A DNA stretch of 64,000 bases from Marmoricola sp. URHB0036 (GTDB lineage: Bacteria; Actinomycetota; Actinomycetes; Propionibacteriales; Nocardioidaceae), in the NCBI RefSeq assembly GCF_000426045.1, contig NZ_AUEP01000015.1, positions 58,721 to 122,720 of the forward strand, written 5' to 3'. How positions within the stretch are numbered: the first letter of the stretch is position 1; each line of letters begins with the position of its first letter. This document shows, piece by piece, positions 38,813 through 46,858 of this stretch. The position numbers and the translations under genes are program-made. Under the pieces are notes generated by a model that worked only from the letters and a program-made list of their open reading frames with translations, did no database searches and was not told the origin of the DNA.

Positions 38813-39634
38813 TCAAGGAAGCCACTCCTCTAGATGACCCGGGTGCGTCCGATACGGAAAAGCCAGGTATGAGGCGACAAGATCGACGATTTCATCGTCG
38901 CCGCGCTCGTTGAGCCTGCTGAGGATACGTCGCTTGGCCGTCGCATCTTCGGCGAGTCGCCTACCTAACCGGCAGTTGCACGTCTCCGAAGGAGCTGGTG
39001 GGACAGCGGCGCACTCTGACTCATGCGAATCTTGCGCAAGCACGTCCTCCTGCAGCACGACGTCAAGAAACGCCAGCAACCCAGGGCGCGCCATCTGGGT
39101 CACATCGAATGCCCCAACCTGGGATGCCATGGGAATGGGGTTGCAAAGCGTGATCCCAGCTTCCGCGTAGGCTGCTACCGGGTCGGGCCGTTGGCTGCGA
39201 TATTTAAGCGCCGTCAGACGAGCATCCTCATCCTTGGTGATCCAAGCCAACTGCAGTTCCCTGCTCAGGATCGCCACGACGTGAGCAGGCGACATCGCTT
39301 CGTTCAGAGTGGCTCGAATGGCTGACACAGGCTGGACGTGCTCGTAGTGGAAGACGATGCGGCCGGGATCAAATCTGGGCTGTGAGTGCCACGTCTCGCG
39401 ACTCAGATCGATGCCACCCTGGTCCGCCACGGCCTTGGCGGTCACGCTGATCGATGGTCTGCGAGCCGCCGGAAACGCTATGTCGCACAACTTGCGGATA
39501 TCCACGGCGATCGACTCGGCCAGACGAGCGCGTTGGAATTTGCTCAGCTCGGGATTCGAGCTAGCGCGCGACTTGTCCAGCAGCCCTCGGGCAAAAGGGA
39601 AGGCTAGAGATTCGAAGTCACTCAGCTCGGCCAT
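38813..39634 (-). CDS. Uncharacterised 273-aa soluble protein
   Basis: I do not recognise this protein. It lacks signal or membrane segments. HYEHVQPVSAIRATLNE (about 115-131) resembles a motif in hypothetical proteins around HNH or restriction genes, and a Cys-rich stretch (SECAAVPPAPSETCNCR, about 218-234) could bind metal. ATG 39634 lies six bases after TAAGTT on the minus strand, so the message may be leaderless. It is a single-gene packet between repeats at 38695 and 39721. Confidence 0.6.
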   Translation of the reverse strand: MAELSDFESLAFPFARGLLDKSRASSNPELSKFQRARLAESIAVDIRKLCDIAFPAARRPSISVTAKAVADQGGIDLSRETWHSQPRFDPGRIVFHYEHVQPVSAIRATLNEAMSPAHVVAILSRELQLAWITKDEDARLTALKYRSQRPDPVAAYAEAGITLCNPIPMASQVGAFDVTQMARPGLLAFLDVVLQEDVLAQDSHESECAAVPPAPSETCNCRLGRRLAEDATAKRRILSRLNERGDDEIVDLVASYLAFPYRTHPGHLEEWLP

Positions 39635-39720
39635 TGGCTCAACTTAGATGACACCCCCGACACAAGCCTTGACCTTGTCTTCGGTGACGGCGGCAGCTGG
39701 CAGAGAAGAGCGAAAGCACT

Positions 39721-39735
39721 GCGTCATCCCGCCGC
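39721..39735 (+). repeat. Cassette-site core copy
   Basis: GCGTCATCCCGCCGC, 14 of 15. CCCGCCG at 39728-39734 pairs with CGGCGGG at 39767-39773, giving an attC-sized hairpin of about 46 nt. Confidence 0.85.
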
Positions 39736-39781
39736 GTGTCGGGTCTTCATACTTGCGACTCGGCGACGGCGGGGCCGTGGG

Positions 39782-40375
39782 CTACACGTCAGTCGAGTAC
39801 AGCCAACCCGTGAATGGTCCGTCGAACATAGCCAAGCCGACCTGCGAGGTTATCTGGATCATGTTTCGGAACTGCATCTCATCGACATGGGTTCGTGCAA
39901 CGGCGCTCGACATCCAGAAATGCGTGTTGCCTTCTGTGCCGACAAAGCCCGAGAACTGCCTCTCGATCCTGCTGACCTGCTGGCTTCCAGGGATGACCTT
40001 GATATGCATCGGACGAGGTTGATCGAGGGGTGCAATCGACGCATGGATCTGGACGCTCACGCTGCCTGGCCGTGGCATGAGGTACACAGTGACGACCTTC
40101 TGCGCCACCGCAGTGGGCTCATGGCCCGAGTCGAGCGGCACCTCCCACATCGTCATGCCGTTCTCGTCTGGGACGGCACGGGCGTTCAGAAACCGACCCC
40201 GGATGGAAAAGTTCGCCTTGGCGGTATCGAACTCGTAGAAGACGGCGTCGGTCCCTGGCGGCTGGCTCGATCGGAATCGGACTCGGACGTCACCATCATC
40301 GTCGTAGTTCCAGGTCACGCCGGCCCGGTCGAGCGCTGAGCCAATCTCTTGGGCGTTGCCGCGTGTCAGGTCCAT
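39782..40375 (-). CDS. Uncharacterised 197-aa protein
   Basis: Predicted soluble, mixed alpha/beta. LDRAGVTWNYDDDGDVRVRF at the start and FWMSSAVARTHVDEMQFRNMI near the end give a loose resemblance to YbjN/type III chaperone-like folds, but this is weak. ATG 40375 has GGAAAGAG upstream. It is the only gene between repeats at 39721 and 40506. Confidence 0.55.
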   Translation of the reverse strand: MDLTRGNAQEIGSALDRAGVTWNYDDDGDVRVRFRSSQPPGTDAVFYEFDTAKANFSIRGRFLNARAVPDENGMTMWEVPLDSGHEPTAVAQKVVTVYLMPRPGSVSVQIHASIAPLDQPRPMHIKVIPGSQQVSRIERQFSGFVGTEGNTHFWMSSAVARTHVDEMQFRNMIQITSQVGLAMFDGPFTGWLYSTDV

Positions 40376-40505
40376 AGCTCTTTCCAGCCTGCGGGTGAAC
40401 GACCAGACGTGCCCTGGGCGCCGTCTGTCGGCTCGGACTCCTGCCGCGCAGCATATTGGAGCGCGCAGTTGAAAGGCAGTCGAACCAAGGCGCCGTCTTC
40501 GATGC

Positions 40506-40520
40506 GCGTCATTCCGCCGC
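40506..40520 (+). repeat. Cassette-site core copy
   Basis: GCGTCATTCCGCCGC, 15 of 15. AAGGCG (40487-40492) pairs with CGCCTT (40518-40523) across the core. Confidence 0.88.
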
Positions 40521-40542
40521 CTTCGAACGTCCTCGCCCCTGG

Positions 40543-40920
40543 CTAGATGGTGTCCTCCGCAAGGAGCTCAAGGAGCGCGAGCGCAGTTGTGGTCACGAAC
40601 CAACTCTCGTCCAGGTCGACGAAACCAGCCTCCTTGTCACTCGGATCATTCAGTTGAGCCTCTTGGACAACATCGATCAGGCTAAGCCGGCGCAAACGCG
40701 CGACCATCGGTCCCGTGACGACCTCGGAGACGTTAAGCGCCTTCGCCAGGAAGGCAGCGGCATCCGAAGGCCGTCGTTCGGACATGGCGAGAAGGGATCT
40801 AACGTCCACGGCTTCTAGCTGCTCCGCGATACGCAGCAGCTCCCTAACCTCGTCGACCCTGGCATCGTCTTCCGCAATCGCAGCCGAGGCAAGCACTCGA
40901 CCCAATAGTCGGATTTTCAT
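40543..40920 (-). CDS. Uncharacterised 125-aa helical protein
   Basis: Small soluble protein, mostly helix-forming, second gene of a two-gene unit. Its ATG overlaps the stop of the upstream gene by 4 bp. LLAMSERRPSDAAAFLAKAL and VARLRRLSLIDVV suggest a winged-helix-like core, but I cannot name a family. The tight coupling of two small genes is the layout of toxin-antitoxin and similar pairs, which is only a suggestion. Confidence 0.5.
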   Translation of the reverse strand: MKIRLLGRVLASAAIAEDDARVDEVRELLRIAEQLEAVDVRSLLAMSERRPSDAAAFLAKALNVSEVVTGPMVARLRRLSLIDVVQEAQLNDPSDKEAGFVDLDESWFVTTTALALLELLAEDTI

Positions 40921-41168
40921 TTCGGAACTGTGCGGACTGCACTTTCGACCGCTGCACGGAACATGTCGCTCAGTTCTTCATCGGCAGCAAGCTGGGCGAG
41001 CAGTTGCTCCATGCCGATCTCTGCCGAGGCCGTCTCGCCCAGCAACTGCGCCCGGCGTTGCTCGCGCTCGAACATTGCCTTACGCCAGTCCGCGACCAAG
41101 GGACCGTACTTCGGTATGAGACTGAGCATCAGTTGGCTCGTCGGGTGGGGGCCGAGATCTTCTTCCAC
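40917..41168 (-). CDS. Uncharacterised 83-aa helical protein
   Basis: First gene of the pair. An amphipathic helix from about 25 to 75 is rich in Glu, Arg and Leu. It starts at GTG 41168. No known motif. It overlaps the next gene (ATGA), so the two are probably translated together. Confidence 0.5.
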   Translation of the reverse strand: MEEDLGPHPTSQLMLSLIPKYGPLVADWRKAMFEREQRRAQLLGETASAEIGMEQLLAQLAADEELSDMFRAAVESAVRTVPK

Positions 41169-41249
41169 CGGTACATACTTGCAGGACAGACTGGACGATG
41201 CGGTTCAGTGGCCTGAACGTCTATTCGGACGATCCCTCCGAGGGCGCCC

Positions 41250-41264
41250 GCCCCATTCTGCCGC
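41250..41264 (+). repeat. Degenerate copy of the cassette-site core
   Basis: GCCCCATTCTGCCGC, 12 of 15, in the gap between the two-gene unit and the HEPN gene. Confidence 0.4.
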
Positions 41265-41389
41265 CAGCCGGTGAGGACGGATCGAGAGTTCCGTGGACAG
41301 GACGATCTGTAATCTTCCTGAAGGACAATGGACGCGTGGCGCCGAGAACGACCGGGCACGAGAGAGAAAAGCCGCGTGCGACCGTCTAT

Positions 41390-41860
41390 TTACGCGGCCG
41401 AGGTTGCGAAGCCACCGAGATACATGGCAGCGATACGTCGTGCCAGCTGCTCAAGATCCTCCACAGAGATGCGCGCCTTCCAGGTCACTGGACCACTGGC
41501 GCCCTTCCGGTTCCAGATCTCGACCCACTCGATTTCGCCTCCGTCATCGGCTCCGAACTCGACATTGAAATGCGCCACGGCATTGCGTAGATAGCGCAAG
41601 AAGTCTCGGAGGTCCTCTGGTTCGGAGCCCTCGAGAGTCGACAGCTTCGGCCAACCTTGCGCCCTCATCTTCGGCATCGGTGTGCGCGGGATCAGGCCAA
41701 CCTCGCGCTCGCGCGGAGCGACCACCAGTCCTAGTAGCGAATTCCACAGCTGCGTCACCGGATGGACGTCGTGGTTGCCGAGCGCCTCTTGTGCCTGGAT
41801 GTGGTCCAAGTTCTCTAGCGTCCGCGATGCGAAGTCACGGATTAGGTGCTTGTACTCCAT
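41390..41860 (-). CDS. HEPN-family RNase
   Basis: 156-aa protein of the HEPN nuclease family. The Rx4-6H active-site motif is RNAVAH at 92-97, on the helix after DLRDFLRYL; the upstream LWNSLLGLVVAPRERE and downstream GEIEWVEIWNRKG...VTWKARI match the family as I know it. HEPN RNases cut RNA and serve as toxins or abortive-infection effectors. No MNT-type antitoxin is adjacent, so it may act alone or be held in check internally. ATG 41860 lies six bases after TACGGT on the minus strand (leaderless). Confidence 0.82.
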   Translation of the reverse strand: MEYKHLIRDFASRTLENLDHIQAQEALGNHDVHPVTQLWNSLLGLVVAPREREVGLIPRTPMPKMRAQGWPKLSTLEGSEPEDLRDFLRYLRNAVAHFNVEFGADDGGEIEWVEIWNRKGASGPVTWKARISVEDLEQLARRIAAMYLGGFATSAA

Positions 41861-42195
41861 CCGGCGACCGTACCGAGGAGAGCGCGACAGGGCTCTGCCA
41901 TCCGTCGGGTCTTTCCGCCGCCTGTCGGACGGGGGCGTGTCGGCGCCCCTTGGGGGTGGGCTGGATATGCAGATGACCCGACGCTCGACCGGTGCGAGCT
42001 CCGGCCCGAATCGGTCTTGCGGAAAAGGTCATGCGGGCGTCTACGCCCCTGAACTGATCACGAGGGTGCAGCCGGATAGACCTCAGTCACGATCAGTCGG
42101 CGAGACTGGCCGTATTTGATGCGCCCGTCATCCCTTGGCCCTCCGATTCCTCGCCAAGGACCGACCTCGCCTTTGGGGTCGGTCGTAGCGGAGAT
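41861..42195. other. Intergenic stretch with one cassette site
   Basis: 335 bp holding the repeat at 41907-41921; no supportable gene. Confidence 0.5.
41907..41921 (+). repeat. Cassette-site core copy
   Basis: GGGTCTTTCCGCCGC, 14 of 15. CGACAGG (41885-41891) and CCTGTCG (41921-41927) form a perfect 7-bp stem spanning the core. Confidence 0.88.
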
Positions 42196-42432
42196 TCACC
42201 TATCGTCAATGCCCGGCCCGGTATCGAATTCGGTTTCGTTGGCCGAGGGGTTGACCTTTTCCCACCCGCGGTGGATATCAAGGGTCGTCTCTCCGTCCAG
42301 CACCTCGCCGGCACCGAAAAGAGTGAAGCTCGCGGGGTCACATGTCACGTTGCATGTGCGTGAGATGCCATCGATGTCGGCTGCCTTTCCTGTTGCAAGA
42401 ACCACGCCATCTTCGCCGAGCAAGCAATCCAC
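42196..42432 (-). CDS. Possible 78-aa acidic protein
   Basis: A GTG-started acidic frame whose composition is protein-like (balanced Asp/Glu, Gly, Val, Thr; two Cys at about 27 and 31). The overlapping plus-strand frame looks like its shadow. No motif is recognised and no clear RBS is seen, so it may be a fragment of an older gene. Confidence 0.35.
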   Translation of the reverse strand: MDCLLGEDGVVLATGKAADIDGISRTCNVTCDPASFTLFGAGEVLDGETTLDIHRGWEKVNPSANETEFDTGPGIDDR

Positions 42433-42655
42433 GTGTCGACCCCAAGGCCCCCACTCCAGTGCTCGGGCTCACGCTGAGCCTAGGCACTTCACGCATCTCG
42501 AATCGTCCCTCTTTTGTCCCGTAACGCCGCCGTAGGCCGACTTGCTGAGATCGTGGGAGCACGCTGCCAGCGGCGGAATGCTAAACGAAGGTGCGAGCGG
42601 CTGGCTATCGCATCAAGTCCCAAATGAACTCAGAGTTCCGAAGGAGGTGAAGAGC

Positions 42656-42850
42656 ATGGTTGGAAACGTCCCGCCCAACTACGGGCACCAGCAACAGGCT
42701 GACGCCGAGGCAACGCGGCGCGCTCAGGAGTACCAACAGCAGCTTGCCCACAAGCAGCAACTGGAGGAGCAGCGTCGTGCCGAAGAGCGTCAGCGAGCAC
42801 TGGATGCAGAGGCGCGTCGACGAGCGAGCGAAAACTCGCAGCGTCGATAG
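42656..42850 (+). CDS. 64-aa Gln/Arg-rich coiled-coil protein
   Basis: Short hydrophilic protein. From about residue 14 it is one long charged helix of Gln, Glu, Arg and Ala (QLEEQRRAEERQRALDAEARRR), with no hydrophobic core. The start is well defined: AGGAGGTG lies seven bases before ATG 42656. A strong hairpin follows, so this is a self-contained transcription unit. Function unknown; such peptides may bind nucleic acid or form coiled coils. Confidence 0.7.
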   Translation: MVGNVPPNYGHQQQADAEATRRAQEYQQQLAHKQQLEEQRRAEERQRALDAEARRRASENSQRR

Positions 42851-42866
42851 CCCACACCACATGTAG

Positions 42867-42895
42867 CCGCTCCCGAGGTCTGGTCTCGGGAGCGG
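42867..42895 (+). terminator. Intrinsic terminator after coiled-coil gene
   Basis: Perfect 11-bp arms CCGCTCCCGAG and CTCGGGAGCGG with a 7-nt loop, then TCTACTAT. Confidence 0.75.
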
Positions 42896-43054
42896 TCTAC
42901 TATGACGCCGCCTCGACCGCAGGCGATGTGGCGCGGCGCGTGCATAGCGTCCGAACGTACGAGATCGAACAGAAAGTTCAATGGCCTTTTCCCTCGGCCA
43001 CGGCTGGCCAGGCATTGACCGGGATGTCGAAGCTCTTTATGACGGTGAACGTAT

Positions 43055-43069
43055 GCGTCATTCCGCCGC
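43055..43069 (+). repeat. Cassette-site core copy
   Basis: GCGTCATTCCGCCGC, 15 of 15; CCGCC in the core can pair with GGCGG at 43086-43090. Confidence 0.85.
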
Positions 43070-43202
43070 GAACGGGGCCAATAGTGGCGGCACCCCCGGT
43101 GCAACATGTGCTAACGCGGACTATGCCAGTCGGTCGAGAGCCGGGCTCATCGTTGACACCCCTCATCTGCCACATCACGCTCGACTGAAGGGGGTGGTTC
43201 TC

Positions 43203-44681
43203 GTGGCCACGACGGGCAGCCCAGCTGAATCACTGCAGAACAAGCCAAAGGGTGAGGAAGAGGGAGGCTCTTGGAAGAGAGCCAGGGCTGCCCTCGATCG
43301 GCTAGCTGAACCATGGAGCGATTCCACGCTTTGGCTCTCGCTTCAGGTGCTCATCGTCTGGACCATCACCAGTTGGGTGCTCCTGCAGGCCGATCTCCAG
43401 AAGGGCTCAGACACTGACGCAAACAATTGGATTCGGGGCGTCCTAGTTGTCGCATGGCTACTCTTCATAGCCCGCTATCTAATGCTGCTCGTAATGCGTG
43501 ATCGGCCTAGCCCCAATCCGGAGTTCGTCATCGACTACACGCTTTGGCAGCAGGCCGATGCCATGACGAGGTTCGCCGCGCAGCGCGGAAAGACGCCGGA
43601 CGCACGAGATCTCGCGACCGTGCGCAAGTACGACAGTGTTTCGTTCGACAAGCCATCCACCAAGCGCATGAACGAGATCGCCGAAGCTCACCAGCACCTA
43701 TCCCGGCTCGTCGCCCCCGCAGTGCCCATGACGATCCTTCTTCTGTGGGAGAACACATATCAAGTAAAGCCGGAGGACGAGGACGTAGACGCGGAATCTC
43801 GCCACAGACACACGCCGCGGCGCCTCGTCCAAAGCTTCAGCTGGCTCGGCAACGTGCGACTCGCGCGCATGATGCTGGGACTGGCCCTGGCCCTCCTTCC
43901 CGTCTTCATCGCGCTGGCCCTGTATAAGGGCAGCTCACTCGCCAAGCCTGAGGACCTGGTCACCGGGGGTTTCGTCAGCAAGGCCGCTTCTGCTGCCTAC
44001 CTAATCGTTGCGTCGGCCCTTGGCGCCGCCTTCGCAGCCTTGTTCAAGGTGCGGAAGTACGTGGAGCACCTGAACTATGACCCGCAGTACGAGTCGTCGT
44101 ACTGGGTGCGGTTTGTGCTCGGCCTTGTGGCGGGCCTACTGCTCTCAGTGCTGCTCGTGACGCTGCTCCCGGACCAAAAGGAGGCTGATGCATTTCGCAT
44201 CACCCTGCCAATCCTGGCGCTCGTTGGGGGGTTCTCCTCCGACCTCGTATACCGAATTTTAAAGAGACTCATCGATTCGATCGAGACGTTGATCGAAGGC
44301 AGCGCCAGCGAGATCAATGAAGCCGAGAAGACGCGGAGTGACGCGAGGCTGCGCGAACTAGAAATGGAATCGCGTCAGCACCTTAACGAGAGCCTGCTGG
44401 CAGGTAAGCGAGTCGAGGCAAAGTCGTTGATTGAGACTCGCAAGTTGCTACCTCACGGCACAGGTGGCGACGAAGCGCGCAAGCAGATTGACGCCCGCCT
44501 AGCGGCGCTCTTCGAAGAAGCTGAAGTCGACGATGACGATGACGATGACAGCGGCCGTGACGGCAAGGACCCGATGTTGGAAGCGGACCAGCAGGAGGAC
44601 AACGCTCCTTTGGATGATGCGCGCCGGCAAGAGCGAGGCGACGACGCCGTGGTGGATGACGTGCCACCAACGCGGTCATGA
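43203..44681 (+). CDS. Multi-pass membrane protein with acidic tail
   Basis: 492-aa protein I do not recognise. Predicted helices are at about 43-62 and 77-93 (N-terminal pair) and four in the middle (about 218-238, 253-275, 300-322, 329-350). The C-terminal 120 residues form a cytoplasmic helix (RLRELEMESRQHLNESLL), then an Asp run (DDDDDDD, about 448) and a Glu/Asp-rich tail. GTG 43203 is preceded by GAAGGGGG. It occupies the packet between repeats at 43055 and 44782 alone. Confidence 0.7.
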   Translation: MATTGSPAESLQNKPKGEEEGGSWKRARAALDRLAEPWSDSTLWLSLQVLIVWTITSWVLLQADLQKGSDTDANNWIRGVLVVAWLLFIARYLMLLVMRDRPSPNPEFVIDYTLWQQADAMTRFAAQRGKTPDARDLATVRKYDSVSFDKPSTKRMNEIAEAHQHLSRLVAPAVPMTILLLWENTYQVKPEDEDVDAESRHRHTPRRLVQSFSWLGNVRLARMMLGLALALLPVFIALALYKGSSLAKPEDLVTGGFVSKAASAAYLIVASALGAAFAALFKVRKYVEHLNYDPQYESSYWVRFVLGLVAGLLLSVLLVTLLPDQKEADAFRITLPILALVGGFSSDLVYRILKRLIDSIETLIEGSASEINEAEKTRSDARLRELEMESRQHLNESLLAGKRVEAKSLIETRKLLPHGTGGDEARKQIDARLAALFEEAEVDDDDDDDSGRDGKDPMLEADQQEDNAPLDDARRQERGDDAVVDDVPPTRS

Positions 44682-44781
44682 TGACGACCCTTCCCCGCCG
44701 ACAGAGACGACACGGGGCTAGGCGCCTAGGCGCGGTGTTGGGTTGCCCACCCGAACCCACATCGCGCCACACCCGAAACCC

Positions 44782-44796
44782 GCGTCTTTCCGCCGC
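44782..44796 (+). repeat. Cassette-site core copy
   Basis: GCGTCTTTCCGCCGC, 15 of 15. It is flanked by GCGCCACACCC (44764-44774) and GGGTGCGC (44800-44807), which pair with small bulges. Confidence 0.88.
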
Positions 44797-44940
44797 AAAG
44801 GGTGCGCCCCCGGGACGCCCAGGATGATCTAGCGATCTGTTCCTCGTTGTCCGTGGCGTGTCGACAGGGCGCGCTGCCTGCGCTTCGTAAGGTCAACTCA
44901 TGGATGCGTCGCATTCGGCGCGGTTGGTTGGCGTCTTCCG

Positions 44941-45519
44941 ATGAGGGCATCCCGCCTGGTGGCTGTGATCGTCCTCGTGTTTGCGATTGCCTGCGCGTTC
45001 TACCTGTTCCAGCGCAGAACGACGACGGCAGGCTTCGTGGCAGCGGCTGACCTTCCGGCCTTCCATCAACTGGAAGAGCGTGACATACGTCGATCCGAGG
45101 TAAGCGCCGCCGACCTTCCCGACGGCACCGTGCGTTCGCGGAGTGAGCTGATCGGCCACTACACAATGGGCCGAGTCCAGCAGGACCACCCCTTTGACAG
45201 AGCCGGACTTGGCCCCGAACTACCGCCACACTCCGTGACGGGGATGGCCATTATGGGACTGGACTTGACACCCGCGAGCTCGCTTGGGGGCACGCTTTCC
45301 GCTGGAGACCTCGTGACGATCGTGCAGGTACCCGATGGCAAGGGGCTCGCGCCTGTTGCAAGCGACCGGATCCGACAGGTACGTGTGCTGGCCGTGGTCA
45401 AAGACCAGAAAGCAATTCTCGTAGCCCTCAACCCTGACCAAGCCAAGGCCTTTAGCTCCGGCGCTGCGAGCAGACCTCGCATCCTCGTTCTACGAACGAC
45501 CCCGTACTCAGGACCTTGA
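44941..45519 (+). CDS. SAF-domain (CpaB-like) membrane-anchored protein
   Basis: 192-aa protein: an N-terminal membrane helix (about 5-23), then a SAF domain with FVAAADLPAFHQLEERDIRRSEV (about 31-53), and a second half LSAGDLVTIVQV (about 119-130). The fold is shared by CpaB pilus proteins and antifreeze-like domains, so this one probably sits outside the membrane. The chromosomal Tad locus at 1-6 kb has no CpaB, but a functional link is speculation. Its end overlaps the convergent next gene by 12 bp. Confidence 0.75.
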   Translation: MRASRLVAVIVLVFAIACAFYLFQRRTTTAGFVAAADLPAFHQLEERDIRRSEVSAADLPDGTVRSRSELIGHYTMGRVQQDHPFDRAGLGPELPPHSVTGMAIMGLDLTPASSLGGTLSAGDLVTIVQVPDGKGLAPVASDRIRQVRVLAVVKDQKAILVALNPDQAKAFSSGAASRPRILVLRTTPYSGP

Positions 45520-46500
45520 ATCGTTCGGAGTACCAGCGGCTGATGGCGGAGTTCCGCTGCGGCCTTCACCCAAGTCGCGGTCCGCACGACGTCGGCCAAG
45601 ACGGGTGCCCTGCGGCTGTTCCCACCGAGCTGGACTGTTGAGGACGACGAAGTCTGCAATGAGATCAAACGCCTTTTTCTCGTCTTGCACGTCGGCAACG
45701 GACGGCCAGGCATCCAGAAGGAGGCCACGGTACAGATCGAATGCTGTTCGCTGTTGCTCGGCCATCTGCACCGCACTGCCGAGCGAAAGCACGTAGAAGA
45801 CGTAGGCGACAGCCAAACAGCCCAAGAACAGACCCATGAAGACGAGCGGCGCACCGGTTGTCAGGAGGCAGACCATCGCGAGCAGACACCCAGACGTGCC
45901 CGCAAGGAAGGACACGACCAAAGGAAACTCGTACTCGCGCACGAACTCTTCGTAGTCGCGCTGAAACTGGGGCGGAATCAACGGGTACAGCCGAGGCCAG
46001 AAGATGATGGGATCGATCCCATAGCGCTCAATCGGATACTTCTCGGCCGACAGCAGGATGTTCCCAAGCCTCGTCGGCAAGACGTCCTCCAGCCAGCGCT
46101 CGCGCGGGTACGAGTAGTACGCGCGTGTTGAATCGGGGGTTCTTTGCCGCACCTCTAACAGGGCGTTGCGATGCCAGACGACACCCGGCGCCAACTTTCC
46201 GACGCGCTTGAAGAGTGCGACGACAGGGTATCCCTCGAAGAGTCGGACGATGTCTCGCCATCGCCCCGCGACAATGACCGCTACGAACCACGCTGCGCTG
46301 ACGTAGCCGGCCGTGATCAGGACTTGAGGTAGGAACTCGAGTCGACCGAAAGCGGCGAAGGCGCTCTGGAGCTGATCTGTGAGCGCCAAGATCATCGTGG
46401 CGTCCACGGCCAGGAAGATGAGTACAGGTGCGAAGGCGTTGAACAGAAACCGACGTGTTAAGACGGCTTCGAGGGACGCGAGGTCACCGGCACCCACCAC
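45508..46500 (-). CDS. Uncharacterised four-helix membrane protein
   Basis: 330-aa protein with four predicted helices (about 22-40, 58-78, 195-215, 219-238) and cytoplasmic parts between and after them. PTRLGNILLSAEKYPIERYGID and FWPRLYPLIP (about 138-170) form a recurrent signature of an uncharacterised family; I recall relatives near SAF-domain genes, which fits the neighbour. GTG 46500 lies nine bases after the stop of the zinc-ribbon gene, so these two form an operon. Confidence 0.72.
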   Translation of the reverse strand: MVGAGDLASLEAVLTRRFLFNAFAPVLIFLAVDATMILALTDQLQSAFAAFGRLEFLPQVLITAGYVSAAWFVAVIVAGRWRDIVRLFEGYPVVALFKRVGKLAPGVVWHRNALLEVRQRTPDSTRAYYSYPRERWLEDVLPTRLGNILLSAEKYPIERYGIDPIIFWPRLYPLIPPQFQRDYEEFVREYEFPLVVSFLAGTSGCLLAMVCLLTTGAPLVFMGLFLGCLAVAYVFYVLSLGSAVQMAEQQRTAFDLYRGLLLDAWPSVADVQDEKKAFDLIADFVVLNSPARWEQPQGTRLGRRRADRDLGEGRSGTPPSAAGTPNDSRS

Positions 46501-46509
46501 GTCAAACCT

Positions 46510-46671
46510 TTATGCGTCTCTGGGCTCAAGGGCTGGAACATCCGCCCCGCAGAACTGACATTCGTCTGGCCAATCTGCTCTGGGCGGCAAATCTGTTCCG
46601 CAGGATGTGCACCTGAGTAGCGCGACTCTGGCGGTCGCATTGCCGCGAGGAGTCTCTCCACCTGGGCTCAT
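46510..46671 (-). CDS. 53-aa zinc-ribbon protein
   Basis: Very short gene with two CxxC knuckles: RCTSCG at 20-25 and ECQFCG at 37-42. The start is secure: GGGAGG lies four bases before ATG. It overlaps nothing and leads directly into the membrane-protein gene on the same strand. Possibly an adaptor for that membrane protein. Confidence 0.65.
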   Translation of the reverse strand: MSPGGETPRGNATARVALLRCTSCGTDLPPRADWPDECQFCGADVPALEPRDA

Positions 46672-46779
46672 GGCACCTCCCGTCCCTAGGCTCAGTGTGG
46701 AAGGAACCGACCGCGCTGTCCATCATTGATGGAATTCTAATCGGACTTAATGACGCTTTCGATACTGAATCGTCCAGTG

Positions 46780-46794
46780 GTGTCTTATTGCCGC
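46780..46794 (+). repeat. Degenerate copy of the cassette-site core
   Basis: GTGTCTTATTGCCGC, 11 of 15, three of the four changes being C to T. Intergenic. Confidence 0.4.
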
Positions 46795-46858
46795 GTACTT
46801 CCTCCGACAGTCGTCGTGGCAGAGCGCAGGACCGCCATGAGGCCCCCTGGGTGATCAC

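Larger units (their letters stand above)
42851..43202. other. Intergenic stretch with terminator and cassette site
   Basis: 352 bp containing the terminator at 42867-42895 and the repeat at 43055-43069. The next gene's frame is open here, but the repeat and a better RBS argue against an earlier start. Confidence 0.5.

Noticed and set aside
42116..42535. 139-codon plus-strand frame
   Set aside because: Ser/Pro-rich with no RBS; looks like the shadow of the minus-strand 78-aa frame.
46526..46858. 110-codon minus-strand frame
   Set aside because: Another frame of the same strand encodes the zinc-ribbon protein with a clear RBS; this one is Arg/Ser-rich shadow.
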